The notes beneath the pieces are model-generated. The model saw only the letters and a list, made by a program, of their open reading frames with translations, searched no databases and was not told the origin of the DNA. From Anaerosalibacter sp. Marseille-P3206 (GTDB taxonomy: Bacteria > Bacillota > Clostridia > Tissierellales > Sporanaerobacteraceae), in the NCBI RefSeq assembly GCF_900155565.1, contig NZ_FUHM01000002.1, forward strand, positions 1,302,001-1,366,000: DNA of 64,000 bases, read 5' to 3'. The translations under genes and the position numbers were made by a program. Below are positions 25,443 through 34,776 of the stretch, in pieces. The first letter of the stretch is position 1, and each line of letters starts with the position of its first letter.

Positions 25443-26387
25443 CTATTCCCCTCCTTGTCCATCATCTGATATCTTAATTCTTGGATCGATTAATGCGTAT
25501 AAAATATCTACTACTACTAGTGAAATAATATATAAAAAGGCAATAAATATGGTTTGTCCCATTATCATAGTGTAATCTCTATCTATTACTGAAGAAACAA
25601 AATATGAGCCTAATCCAGGTATTGAAAAAATTCTTTCAATAACAAAAGACCCTCCAAATAACATAGCTACTTGAGGACCCAGCAGAGTAATGATGGGTAA
25701 AATCGCATTTCTCAAAACGTGTTTTCTTATAATATGAATTCTCGGTGCGCCCTTAGCCTTGGCTGTCAATATATAGTCTTGATTTATAACATCAAGACAA
25801 TTTGCCCTCATATATCGAGCATATTTTGCAATAGAATTAAAAGACAAGGCCAATGATGGAAGAATAGTATATTTAAATCCATCCCATCCGGTAGTTGGCA
25901 ACAAGCCCCATTTTATTGCAAAGAAATATTGCAGTAAAGAAGCTATTACAAAGCTTGGAATGGATATACCCAGTATCGCTATAAACATGACCAAATAATC
26001 TGGCCATCTACCCCTATTTAATGCAGCTATTATACCTAAAACAATACCAATAGTTACACCAAAAACTAATGCTTGAATACCAAGCTTCCCAGAAATAGGA
26101 GCAAACTTCTTTATAGTATCCGTTACCTTTCTTCCTCTATAGGTCAAAGATTCCCCTAAATCCTTTTCTAGAATCAGCTTTTTCCAAAATTGCTTGTATT
26201 GAACCATTATAGGTTTATCAAAACCATATTGAGAATAAATGCTTTCCCTCACGTTTTCCGGTAATTGTTCGGTCATTTTTTCTATAGGATTTCCAGGTAT
26301 AAGTCTAATTAAAATAAATGTTAATGTTACTATTATAAAAAGTGTCAATATAGCATAGCCTATCCTCTTTAGTATAAACTTCAACAA
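25443..26387 (-). CDS. oppB: Oligopeptide ABC transporter permease OppB
   Basis: 314 residues from a TTG start with AGGAGG 8 bases upstream. Six membrane segments; the N-terminus FILKRIGYAILTLF and the motif TAKAKGAPRIHIIRKHVLRNA are diagnostic for OppB/DppB. It is the first gene of oppBCDF and is transcribed away from oppA, which is unusual because oppA more often heads the same operon. Confidence 0.92.
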   Translation of the reverse strand: MLKFILKRIGYAILTLFIIVTLTFILIRLIPGNPIEKMTEQLPENVRESIYSQYGFDKPIMVQYKQFWKKLILEKDLGESLTYRGRKVTDTIKKFAPISGKLGIQALVFGVTIGIVLGIIAALNRGRWPDYLVMFIAILGISIPSFVIASLLQYFFAIKWGLLPTTGWDGFKYTILPSLALSFNSIAKYARYMRANCLDVINQDYILTAKAKGAPRIHIIRKHVLRNAILPIITLLGPQVAMLFGGSFVIERIFSIPGLGSYFVSSVIDRDYTMIMGQTIFIAFLYIISLVVVDILYALIDPRIKISDDGQGGE

Positions 26388-26402
26388 TTCCTATACCTCC
26401 TT

Positions 26403-26453
26403 AAAGATAGTGTATTTATTTACAAACTGTCCATGACATTATACACTATCTTT
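26403..26453. promoter_or_regulatory. 13-bp perfect inverted repeat in the oppB leader
   Basis: AAAGATAGTGTAT (26403-26415) and ATACACTATCTTT (26441-26453) are exact complements around a 25-base loop. The left end touches the AGGAGG of oppB. On the minus strand the far arm contains TATAAT. It could be an operator or an mRNA hairpin controlling oppB translation. Confidence 0.5.
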
Positions 26454-26532
26454 TATATTTTTTTGATTTTTCCCTAATATTCATACTATTTTTCTTTTCA
26501 ATTTTAAATAATTATCTATAGCTTTTTTCTAT

Positions 26533-26561
26533 TTGATAGCATATGACGGTCATGATATACT
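26533..26561 (+). promoter_or_regulatory. Probable sigma-A promoter of oppA
   Basis: TTGATA (26533-26538), 17 bases, TATACT (26556-26561), about 50 bases before the oppA start. Confidence 0.6.
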
Positions 26562-26612
26562 AACCATTGTTTAAATTAAAAATATTTAAAAAATATCAAG
26601 GGAGGCTTTTTT

Positions 26613-28304
26613 ATGAACAAAAGAAGAGTAATCTCTTTGTTCCTAGTCCTAGCTTTAGCATTAGGAGCTTTATTAACTGGTTGTGGAAAAGATAAAGATA
26701 TAACTGAAAACAATGAAACTCAAGATCAGCAAAATGATATGAAAAACGAAGAAGTAGAACAAATCCTAAATGTAGCTTTAGATTCAGAACCTGATACTCT
26801 AGACCCATCTAAAGCTTCTGATATTAACTCTGGATACGTTATAGACCAAGTTACAGAAACCCTTACACGATTAGAAGTAGATGAAGACGGAAAAAACGTT
26901 ATAAAACCTGCCGCTGCTGAAACTTGGGAACAAAGCGAGGATGGATTAGAATGGACATTCCATTTAAGAGATGCAAAATGGTCTGACGGCAAAGACTTAG
27001 TTGCTGAAGATTTCGTTTATGGAATTCAAAGAACTTTGGATCCTAAAACAGCTTCACCTATTGCTATGTTATTAAAACATATAAAAAATGCTCAAGCCAT
27101 AATCGATGGAAAAATGGATGTTTCCGAAGCTGGAGCAGAAGCAATAGATGAAAAAACTTTAAAAATCACTCTTGAATACCCAGTACCATATTTCTTAAAT
27201 TTAACATCAGCTAGGGAAATGCACCCACAAAGAAAAGATATTCATGAACAATATGGTAGTTCATATGGTACAGAAGGAGATAAATTAATATTCTGTGGCC
27301 CTTTTGTTATAGATGAGTGGGTACATAATAACCAAATAGTTTTATCTAAAAATGATACTTATTGGGATAAGGATTCTGTTAAATTAGATAAATTAGTTAT
27401 CAAAATTATAACTGAAGAAACTGCTATAATGGGAGAACTAGAAAATGGAACTATAGACATTGCAGAGGTTAGCAGCCCAGAATGGATTGAAAGACTAGAC
27501 AAAGAAGATAAATTTGACAAACTTACTACTCCATTACCAAGAACAGAGTATATGTTTTTTAATCAAGAAGTAAAACCTTTTTCAAATCCAAAAGTAAGAA
27601 AAGCTTTCTCTATAGCAGTAGATAGAGAAGAAATACAAAAATCTATATATCAAGGTCTAAATGAGGCAGCTTATGGATGGATCGCTCCACCTATCAATGT
27701 CAACGGAAAGAATTTTAGAAAAGAAGCAGGAGATCCAGTACAAGAATTAATCAAAGAAAATCCAGATCCTAAAGCATTATTGATCGAAGGATTAAAAGAA
27801 TTAGGAATGGATGAAGACCCAAGCAAAGTTACAGTAACTATTATGCTACCTGGAACAAGTGAAGAAAAAGAATTTGGGGAATACTTACAACAAACATTCA
27901 ACGAAAAACTAGGAGTAAACATCGAATTAGATCCTACAGAATGGCCAGTATTCCAAGAAAGAAATAGGCAACTAGACTATGAAATAGGATACAAATCTTG
28001 GGGTGTTTCTCATGACGACCCAAGTGCATTCTTAGACTTATGGTTAACAGGTACAAAAATTGTTCCTATAGCTTGGTCTAATCCAGAATATGATACTTTA
28101 GTAAAAGAAGCTTCATTAAGTCTTGATGAAAAAGAAAGATTAGAGAAATTTAAAAGAGCAGAAGAAATATTAGTTAAAGATGATTGTGCCATAATCCCTT
28201 ATTCATATTTAACTAAAAACACTTATAAACACAAATATGTTAAAGGAGTTATGGAACCAGATTTTGGATATAGAGTAGTTAAATACGCATATATTGAAAA
28301 ATAA
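26613..28304 (+). CDS. oppA: Oligopeptide-binding lipoprotein OppA
   Basis: 563 residues with a lipoprotein signal ending LLTGC (Cys about 24) and an acidic linker. The family 5 solute-binding signature is visible: ALDSEPDTLDPSKASDINSGYV, EDGLEWTFHLRDAKWSDGK and PNPKVRKAFS-like text (FSNPKVRKAFSIAVDRE). It captures peptides outside the membrane for OppBCDF, whose operon is divergent. GGGAGG lies upstream of the ATG. A family B palindrome begins exactly at the TAA and serves as the terminator. Confidence 0.92.
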   Translation: MNKRRVISLFLVLALALGALLTGCGKDKDITENNETQDQQNDMKNEEVEQILNVALDSEPDTLDPSKASDINSGYVIDQVTETLTRLEVDEDGKNVIKPAAAETWEQSEDGLEWTFHLRDAKWSDGKDLVAEDFVYGIQRTLDPKTASPIAMLLKHIKNAQAIIDGKMDVSEAGAEAIDEKTLKITLEYPVPYFLNLTSAREMHPQRKDIHEQYGSSYGTEGDKLIFCGPFVIDEWVHNNQIVLSKNDTYWDKDSVKLDKLVIKIITEETAIMGELENGTIDIAEVSSPEWIERLDKEDKFDKLTTPLPRTEYMFFNQEVKPFSNPKVRKAFSIAVDREEIQKSIYQGLNEAAYGWIAPPINVNGKNFRKEAGDPVQELIKENPDPKALLIEGLKELGMDEDPSKVTVTIMLPGTSEEKEFGEYLQQTFNEKLGVNIELDPTEWPVFQERNRQLDYEIGYKSWGVSHDDPSAFLDLWLTGTKIVPIAWSNPEYDTLVKEASLSLDEKERLEKFKRAEEILVKDDCAIIPYSYLTKNTYKHKYVKGVMEPDFGYRVVKYAYIEK

Positions 28305-28335
28305 GGACAAGGGGACAGGTTCACTGTCCCCTTTC
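28302..28335 (+). repeat. Family B palindrome at the oppA stop codon
   Basis: TAAGGACAAGGGGACAG, a short loop, CTGTCCCCTTTC. The TAA is the oppA stop. 8-bp stem followed by T-rich sequence; likely terminator between two convergent genes. Confidence 0.85.
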
Positions 28336-28337
28336 TC

Positions 28338-29321
28338 CTAATACCTAAGTGGTATAGATGATTTATTGATAGCTATTTCATTAATATTATAGTTTGCCAT
28401 CTCAAACATATTCTTTAATCCATATTCAGCAATGTCTAAGCTATTCTTAGGGCCTATTGTTACTTCTTTTAAAGGCAATAATCTCACTTCATTATCTTCA
28501 GAATTATTGAATTTAATTTCAATATAGGGAATAAATACTCCATTACTAATTCTAAATTTTAATATATCTCTAATATCCCTTTCATCTAAATTTACTAAGG
28601 CAATTCTATATTCTTCTTCCTGTTTAAAGCTAGGATTTTTTATAAATATTGAATAAATACTCAATTGATCCGCAATAGACTCAAGTATCTCTCCATTTAT
28701 ATACTCCCTAGCATATTCATCCTTCTCCAATAAATACTTAGGACGCAAATCATTATACAGTATACTTATGTATTCTCTTATGATTTCATTTTGCCTTTTC
28801 TGATCATAGATCACATCATAGCAAAATATGCTAAACCTTTCTGTTCCCTCAATCATGGATTTCACCTTAGGCTTCTCCATACCTATATTATAGCCATCAT
28901 GAGTTGAATAGTTAGCCCACAGAGTTAAGGAATCTGGACTTTTAGACGTTGAAAGCAAAAACACATTGTTTAGCTTATTATCTATTTTTTCTATTAATAA
29001 TTCAACTTTTTCTTTTAAAAAAACATCCTTTTCATACATCTCCAAACCATTTTCACAAGATTTTTGTCTTTCATTAGCTAATATTTCATCACTAATCTCT
29101 CTTATTAAGCCTATGCTATAGTTTAGATCAGTGCTATCATTCATATATTTTCCACTAGAAAACCACAAAGTTTCATTTTCCAATATGTTTTTTAATGCAA
29201 ATACATTAGTATAATAATAAATAATATCTCTTTGGTCATTTTTATTTTCAAGATTCTTTTGAATCTCTCCTCCCCTGTATATGTCCATCAATTTTTCCTT
29301 GATTTGTTTTAGATCCTCCAT
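28338..29321 (-). CDS. DUF2971 domain protein
   Basis: 327 residues from the ATG at 29321, chosen for GGGAGGGATCTT directly upstream. DUF2971 features are IIYYYTNVFALKNILENETLWFSS near the start, a conserved ND (YMNDSTDLNY), LSTSKSPDSLTLWANYS and a late EEEYRIA motif. The domain is widespread in accessory regions and of unknown biochemical role. No operon partner. The stop is TAG, 7 bases from the family B palindrome. Confidence 0.8.
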   Translation of the reverse strand: MEDLKQIKEKLMDIYRGGEIQKNLENKNDQRDIIYYYTNVFALKNILENETLWFSSGKYMNDSTDLNYSIGLIREISDEILANERQKSCENGLEMYEKDVFLKEKVELLIEKIDNKLNNVFLLSTSKSPDSLTLWANYSTHDGYNIGMEKPKVKSMIEGTERFSIFCYDVIYDQKRQNEIIREYISILYNDLRPKYLLEKDEYAREYINGEILESIADQLSIYSIFIKNPSFKQEEEYRIALVNLDERDIRDILKFRISNGVFIPYIEIKFNNSEDNEVRLLPLKEVTIGPKNSLDIAEYGLKNMFEMANYNINEIAINKSSIPLRY

Positions 29322-29394
29322 AAGATCCCTCCCATCCACCATTATTATCTATTACTTTTCCATTATTAATACCAATATAATTCAAAAAAGCCAG

Positions 29395-29430
29395 TCAAAA
29401 AGGGACAGTGAACCTGTCCCCATGTCCTTA
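29395..29430 (-). repeat. Family B palindrome at the stop codon of the ComK-like gene
   Basis: On the minus strand TAAGGACATGGGGACAGG, loop, CTGTCCCTTTTTG. The TAA is the stop of the gene ending at 29428, and the T-tract follows the stem as in an intrinsic terminator. Confidence 0.85.
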
Positions 29431-29997
29431 CCATTGGCTTTTTATCTGTTCTGCCAAAAAAACTATATCCCCAATTGTAATAGGCTTATTGTATTGATTG
29501 TAAGGGTCTTTTTCATTTATAGTCACACACCTTTGCTTTTCCCTGTACAATTCTTTTACTATATGCCCATTTTTAATATGCTTATTAATAACTTGGATAG
29601 AACATAAACATTCAATCTTCTCGTGATTGACAAGTTCTATTAATACACTATCCTCTTCTTTTAACACTCTATCGATATATCTTATATTTACAAATCCGGA
29701 AGCACTGTCATTTTTGCAAATAGGTTTTCTAACCTTAATATAAACAAACACATCCTCTCCAGTAAAGGGGATGGGTATTGAGTTTTTAATATACAATATA
29801 TTCCCATAATATTTTTTCACAGCTTCTAAATCAATAAAATAATATTTACACAACTGACTCAAAACAGTTCTACTGTTTTTTTGAACTTCATAAACTCCCC
29901 CTTGTTTTGTATACAATTTAGTACAATCCCCTTTTGATGGCGTATACACTGGAAGAAAAGCCATCAGTTCCTCAGATATTATACTTTCTAAATTCAA
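29428..29997 (-). CDS. ComK-like regulator (putative)
   Basis: 189 residues from a TTG at 29997, with GGGAGGGG upstream; an ATG ten codons earlier would overlap that ribosome site. The order of segments resembles ComK, the competence transcription factor of bacilli: a basic SRTVLSQLCKYYF early stretch, a GNILYIKNSIPIPF patch, then SGFVNIRYIDRVLKEEDSVLIEL and NHEKIECLCS (compare the HVHVKEF... and LPISYNSFENQV parts of ComK). Clostridia often carry distant ComK-like proteins of unknown role. No competence genes are nearby, so control of DNA uptake is only a guess. Confidence 0.5.
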   Translation of the reverse strand: MNLESIISEELMAFLPVYTPSKGDCTKLYTKQGGVYEVQKNSRTVLSQLCKYYFIDLEAVKKYYGNILYIKNSIPIPFTGEDVFVYIKVRKPICKNDSASGFVNIRYIDRVLKEEDSVLIELVNHEKIECLCSIQVINKHIKNGHIVKELYREKQRCVTINEKDPYNQYNKPITIGDIVFLAEQIKSQW

Positions 29998-30115
29998 AAG
30001 ATCCCCTCCCTTAATACAATTTTTCATCTGTTTACCCTTTTGAATAAGTAGCCACCATTCCTTATAATTATTATATACTAGTCGAACATATGTTTCAATA
30101 GTAATTATTAATATT

Positions 30116-30158
30116 TTTAAAAAACCCCAAGACCTTACATGTCTTAGAGTTTTTTAAA
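30116..30158 (-). terminator. Terminator of the glucosaminidase gene
   Basis: On the minus strand CTCTAAGAC, a 7-base loop, GTCTTGGGG, then TTTTTT, shortly after the stop at 30163. Confidence 0.7.
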
Positions 30159-30162
30159 ATCA

Positions 30163-30750
30163 CTATAATATTTTAGAAAATCTATACAGCATAGTTACTA
30201 CTTCTTCTCTTGTAGCACAATCCTTAGGCCGCTTACCATCAACAATGCCTTTTTCTATTGCCCAATCCCATGATTCTACAGCCCAATCACTTATGGATTT
30301 AATTTTCTCATCATATAAATATAGTTTATTTGCCTCAATAATATTTATTAGCTTTTCACTATACTTAGGGTCTGTGGCATATCCACATTCATAAACAAAT
30401 CTACAAGCTTCTTTATAATCCTTAGCCTTTCCTACCTTTTCATACCTATTAGTTTTTCCCAGCAGTTTTAAATAGTCAATCACACTCTCCTCAAAACTAT
30501 CATATACTCTAAATCTATCTTCCTTAGTAATATACTTTGTACCATCCCATTCCTTTGTCTTTATTATAGCTACTTTTCCAGCCCAGCTTTTCCCTGCCTT
30601 TATGCCGTAAATATTATTCTGAATATGATATTTTCCCCAGCTTGATTCAAGTACAGCTTGAGCCACAGCCAAACTAGGCAATATCCTATATTCATCATAA
30701 TTCTTCATCGAAACCTTAGATATGCTTTCTATAAATTCATTCTTGTTCAT
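30163..30750 (-). CDS. GH73-family N-acetylglucosaminidase (autolysin/endolysin-like)
   Basis: 195 residues. Residues 1-145 match the LytG/FlgJ-type glucosaminidase fold: ILPSLAVAQAVLESSWGKY with the catalytic glutamate in LESSWG (about 36), NNIYGIK, then FRVYDSFEESVIDYL and the GYATDPKYSEKLINII C-terminal signature. The last 45 residues (DWAVESWDWAIEKGIVDG...TREEVVTMLYRF) look like one S-layer homology module. No signal peptide is present, so export would need a holin-like route or lysis. The ribosome site is buried in a hairpin (30751-30786). Confidence 0.85.
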   Translation of the reverse strand: MNKNEFIESISKVSMKNYDEYRILPSLAVAQAVLESSWGKYHIQNNIYGIKAGKSWAGKVAIIKTKEWDGTKYITKEDRFRVYDSFEESVIDYLKLLGKTNRYEKVGKAKDYKEACRFVYECGYATDPKYSEKLINIIEANKLYLYDEKIKSISDWAVESWDWAIEKGIVDGKRPKDCATREEVVTMLYRFSKIL

Positions 30751-30786
30751 ATTATTCCCTCCTCATATAATATATGAGGGAATAAT
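30751..30786 (-). promoter_or_regulatory. Hairpin that sequesters the ribosome site of the glucosaminidase gene
   Basis: On the minus strand ATTATTCCCTC pairs with GAGGGAATAAT, the strand that contains the Shine-Dalgarno AGGAGGG and reaches the ATG. The 11-bp stem would block initiation unless opened. Confidence 0.6.
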
Positions 30787-30808
30787 AAGTTTTTTTACCA
30801 TGCAAACT

Positions 30809-30869
30809 GAGTTAGGGATAAGTCCCCTGACTCACAAAAAGGGACAGTAAACCTGTCCCCATGTCCTTA
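30809..30869 (-). repeat. Composite family A plus B repeat at the galM stop codon
   Basis: Minus strand: TAAGGACATGGGGACAGG, loop, CTGTCCCTTTTTG, then TGAGTCAGGGGACTTATCCC. The TAA at 30867-30869 is the galM stop. The same B-then-A order is found at 47970-48029 and 39800-39870. Confidence 0.85.
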
Positions 30870-31907
30870 CTTTAGTTGGTAGATGGTTGTGCTTGTGTAT
30901 TTGTCTCCAGTCCTCAATATGGGGCTGGGAAATCCATCTATATTTATACTATCTGGATAATATTGTGTTTCTAAGCATATTCCAGAATGGTTATTATATA
31001 CAATACCATCTTTTCCTCTTTCATTTTCTATATAATTACCTGTATATATCTGTATTCCTGGAGCTGTTGTATATACAAAAAGCTTTCTACTCTTATCTTC
31101 ACTTGCAAGTATAGCAGCTAGTTTAAGTTGACTATCTTCTCCATTAATACAATAGTTATGATCCAATCCATTGCCATATAAAAGCTGCTCATGTTCTTCA
31201 TTTATCACATCAGATATCTTTTTAGCTTTTCTTAAATCAAATGGCGTATCATCAACCTTGCGTATTTCTCCAGTAGGGATGCAATTCTGTTTAATAGGAG
31301 TAAAGTTATCTCCATTGACCATCAAACTATGTCCTAAAATACTGCCACTACTATGCCCCTTCAAATTAAAATAACTGTGATTTGTAAGATTCAATATTGT
31401 ATCCTCTGTAGTTTCCCCAGTATAATTTATGCAAAGCTCATCCAAATCAGTTAAACTAAACTCTACATTTACAATACATCTGCCAGGATAACCTTCCTCC
31501 ATATCTTCACTTACATAAGTAAACAACACTCCACGGTCTTTTACTTCATAATCCCAAATTTTTTTGTGAAATCCAATTTTTCCACCATGTAGATGATTCT
31601 CATCTTCGTTATTATAAAGAGTATACAGTTTACCATTTAACTTAAAAGATGAATTAGAAATCCTATTTGCATTTCTACCTATAGTAGAACCAAAAAACTT
31701 CTCACCTTTTTCGTAATCACTTATATTGTCATACCCTAGAACAATATCATCTATTTTCCCAAAATCATCTTTTGTTCTAAAAGATGTAACAGTTGCTCCA
31801 TAATTTATAATGTCAACTTCCGTACCATTATTATTAGTAATAGTAAACTTATATACTTTATTTGAATCCTTTGTGATTCCAAAAAAATCTACCTTTACAT
31901 GCTCCAC
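30867..31907 (-). CDS. galM: Galactose mutarotase (aldose 1-epimerase)
   Basis: 346 residues from a GTG at 31907, with GGAG about 10 bases upstream; a GTG nine codons earlier overlaps xylB. Family motifs: TNNNGTEVDIINYGATV, GRNANRIS near 70, NHSYFNLKG with the catalytic histidine near 177, and a C-terminal ETQYYPDS with the catalytic glutamate near 306. It interconverts alpha and beta anomers of xylose/glucose so that XylA receives the right form. Last gene of the pentose operon, overlapping xylB or nearly so. Confidence 0.88.
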   Translation of the reverse strand: MEHVKVDFFGITKDSNKVYKFTITNNNGTEVDIINYGATVTSFRTKDDFGKIDDIVLGYDNISDYEKGEKFFGSTIGRNANRISNSSFKLNGKLYTLYNNEDENHLHGGKIGFHKKIWDYEVKDRGVLFTYVSEDMEEGYPGRCIVNVEFSLTDLDELCINYTGETTEDTILNLTNHSYFNLKGHSSGSILGHSLMVNGDNFTPIKQNCIPTGEIRKVDDTPFDLRKAKKISDVINEEHEQLLYGNGLDHNYCINGEDSQLKLAAILASEDKSRKLFVYTTAPGIQIYTGNYIENERGKDGIVYNNHSGICLETQYYPDSINIDGFPSPILRTGDKYTSTTIYQLK

Positions 31908-31923
31908 AAAACTCACACTCCAT

Positions 31924-33435
31924 TTATATTTCACTAAGCTTCTTAAAGGATTCTTTTAAATCTTTATAAATTTCTCTATAAATCTCATGATATCGATTAT
32001 AAATCTTGTGACTAGCTTCATTTGGAATGATCTCTTGACCTTTGTTAATATATTTCTCACATGCATATTCAACAGATTCAAATATTCCTGCTCCAACTCC
32101 TGCTAATATAGCTGCCCCTAGAGAAGCTCCTTGCTCTGATTTGATAGTTCCTACATTGCAATTAAATACATCTGCTAGCATCTGCCTCCACACTTTACTC
32201 TTTGCGCCGCCTCCAGTTATCATCATTTCATCAATCTCTAAGCCCATACCAATTAAAATATCATAACAATCCTTTAGAGAAAAGGATACCCCTTCCATAA
32301 CAGCACGAGCTAAATTTTTCTTATCATGTTTTGCAGACAATCCAAAGAACACTCCTCTAGCATTCGGATCTAAATGAGGAGTTCTTTCCCCCATCAAATA
32401 TGGCAAATAAATCAACTTTTCGCTTCCTATTTCTACTTTTTCAATTTGTTCATTTATCATATCATAATTAGCCTTTCCTGATGAATCAAAACCTTCAAAA
32501 ATATTGTTTTTAAACCATTTTAGAGAAAGACCTGCCGCTTGGGTTACACCCATAACATGCCAGCTATTGGGAACAGCACAGCAAAAAGTATGAACTCTGC
32601 CCTTAGGATCAATAAAGACCTCGCTACTATGTGCATATACAACTCCACTAGTTCCAATAGTAGTAAATGCACTTCCATCAGTAACTACTCCTGTTCCAAC
32701 TGCAGCTGCAGCATTATCTCCTGCACCAGCTACAACTACTGTATCTTCCCTTAAACCTGTTTTTTTAGCTATAGATTTTGTTATATTCCCTGTAATCTCT
32801 GGGGATTCATATACTTTAGCTAATTTATCTTTATCAATTTCAAGAATTTCTAATATCTCATCAGACCACTTTCTTTTTGGAACATCTAGTAGCTGCATTC
32901 CACTAGCATCAGATACGTCTGTAGCGTATACACCCGTCAGTACAAATCTCACATAATCCTTAGGCAATAATATATGTCTACATCTATTATAATTATTTGG
33001 CTCGTTGTTTTTAACCCATAGTATCTTAGATGCTGTAAATCCTGTCAAAGCTGGATTTGCTGTTATCTCAATTAACTTTTCCTTGCCAACCTTATCTGTT
33101 ATCTCAATACATTCCTTCTCTGTCCTCTGATCTGCCCATATGATTGCAGGTCTTATAACTTCATTATTTTCATCTAGCATAACTAGTCCATGCATTTGAC
33201 CTGACAATCCTATTCCTTTGATGTCTTTACCATTAACTCCACTTTCCTCTATAATGGTTTTAATAGTATTAATAGTAGCATTAGCCCAGTCTTCAGGATT
33301 TTGTTCTGCCCATCCATTATGTGGTTGATAAAGTGGGTATTCCTCAGAAGCTGAACTTATTACATTCAAATTTTCATCAAATAAAACTGATCTTGTCCCT
33401 GAAGTACCTACATCTATTCCAATCAAATAATTCAT
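31924..33435 (-). CDS. xylB: Xylulokinase
   Basis: 503 residues from the ATG at 33435 (AGAGGTGAT upstream). FGGY kinase motifs: IGIDVGTSGTRSVL at the N-terminus (phosphate 1), LSGQMHGLV with the xylulose-contact residues, TIGTSGVVYAH, and EGVSFSLKDCYDIL plus MMITGGGAKSKVWRQM (adenosine site). It phosphorylates D-xylulose to xylulose 5-phosphate in the cytoplasm. Lies 14 bases after xylA. Confidence 0.93.
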   Translation of the reverse strand: MNYLIGIDVGTSGTRSVLFDENLNVISSASEEYPLYQPHNGWAEQNPEDWANATINTIKTIIEESGVNGKDIKGIGLSGQMHGLVMLDENNEVIRPAIIWADQRTEKECIEITDKVGKEKLIEITANPALTGFTASKILWVKNNEPNNYNRCRHILLPKDYVRFVLTGVYATDVSDASGMQLLDVPKRKWSDEILEILEIDKDKLAKVYESPEITGNITKSIAKKTGLREDTVVVAGAGDNAAAAVGTGVVTDGSAFTTIGTSGVVYAHSSEVFIDPKGRVHTFCCAVPNSWHVMGVTQAAGLSLKWFKNNIFEGFDSSGKANYDMINEQIEKVEIGSEKLIYLPYLMGERTPHLDPNARGVFFGLSAKHDKKNLARAVMEGVSFSLKDCYDILIGMGLEIDEMMITGGGAKSKVWRQMLADVFNCNVGTIKSEQGASLGAAILAGVGAGIFESVEYACEKYINKGQEIIPNEASHKIYNRYHEIYREIYKDLKESFKKLSEI

Positions 33436-33449
33436 AAAAATCACCTCTG

Positions 33450-34763
33450 TTACTTAAACAATATATTGTTTAATACTGATTCTAAATACTCTTGTCTACC
33501 ACTTTCCATAGTAGGCTCACCATTGTCTATTGTATATTGTTCAAGTTCTTCAAGAGAAGTTTTTCCTTCAACAATTTTCTTACCAATGCCTGTACTATAA
33601 CTTGAATATCTTGCTTTTATAAATTCATCAATTCTTCCATCATCAATTATCTCATATGCCTTTATAAGAGCCAACGCAAATGTATCCATACCAGCAATAT
33701 ATCCTAATGCTAAATCATCAAATTCAAATGAACCCCTTCTCACCTTTGCATCAAAATTAAGGCCACCATTTACAAATCCACCAGCCTTAATTATTTCGTA
33801 CATTGCAAGAGTAGCACTATAAATATCAGTTGGGAATTGATCTGTATCCCATCCTAGTGCTGGATCCCCTTGATTAGCATCCACACTTCCAAATACACCA
33901 TTAATTCTTGCAGTAGCTAATTCATGTTGGAATGTATGTCCTGCTAATGTTGCATGATTTGCTTCTATATTCAACTTAAAATCTTTTTCCAATCCATATT
34001 TCCTCAAAAACGCCAAAACTGTAGCAGAATCAAAATCATATTGATGTTTAGTAGGTTCCTTTGGCTTTGGTTCAATATAGAAATCTCCCTTAAATCCTTT
34101 TTTACGTCCATACTCTACGGCCATTTTCATAAGTCTAGCCATATTATCCAATTCCAATTTCATATCTGTATTTAGTAGGGTTTCGTAACCTTCTCTACCA
34201 CCCCAGAAAACATATCCCATTCCACCTAATTGGATAGTAGCATCTATAGCATTTTTAATTTGAGAAGCTGCATATGCAAAACTATCTGCATTAGGTGATG
34301 TTCCAGCACCATGCATATATCTTGGATTAGAAAATACATTTGCTGTACCCCAAAGCAATTTTATATCAGTACCTTTCATCTTCTCTTCAATATAATCCAC
34401 CATCTCATGAAAATTCTTGCGGGTCTCTTCGAAATTACTTCCCTGTGGTGCTATATCTACATCATGGAAACAAAAATATTTTATACCCAATTTAGTCATC
34501 AACTCAAAAGCAGCATCTGCTCTTGCCTTTGCTATATCCATAGGTTCTTTTTTCCCATAGCTTCTATCCATAGTTTCAGCTCCAAATGGATCAGTACCAC
34601 CTGCAACCATTGTATGCCACCAAGACATAGCAAACTTCAAATGTTCTTCCATAGTCTTTCCATGTATAACCTTTTTAGCATCATAATATTTAAATGAAAA
34701 AGGATTTTTTGAATCCTTACCCTCATACTTTACTATAGGTACATTTGGAAAATAGTTTGTCAT
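33450..34763 (-). CDS. xylA: Xylose isomerase
   Basis: 437 residues from the ATG at 34763 (AAGGAG 9 bases upstream). Class II xylose isomerase motifs: [12 protein letters not shown] with the catalytic histidine near 100, [28 protein letters not shown] with the metal-binding glutamate near 231, [18 protein letters not shown] and [16 protein letters not shown]. It converts D-xylose to D-xylulose. It lies between the LacI-type regulator and xylB in a seven-gene operon. Confidence 0.95.
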   Translation of the reverse strand: MTNYFPNVPIVKYEGKDSKNPFSFKYYDAKKVIHGKTMEEHLKFAMSWWHTMVAGGTDPFGAETMDRSYGKKEPMDIAKARADAAFELMTKLGIKYFCFHDVDIAPQGSNFEETRKNFHEMVDYIEEKMKGTDIKLLWGTANVFSNPRYMHGAGTSPNADSFAYAASQIKNAIDATIQLGGMGYVFWGGREGYETLLNTDMKLELDNMARLMKMAVEYGRKKGFKGDFYIEPKPKEPTKHQYDFDSATVLAFLRKYGLEKDFKLNIEANHATLAGHTFQHELATARINGVFGSVDANQGDPALGWDTDQFPTDIYSATLAMYEIIKAGGFVNGGLNFDAKVRRGSFEFDDLALGYIAGMDTFALALIKAYEIIDDGRIDEFIKARYSSYSTGIGKKIVEGKTSLEELEQYTIDNGEPTMESGRQEYLESVLNNILFK

Positions 34764-34776
34764 GCAATTCATCTCC

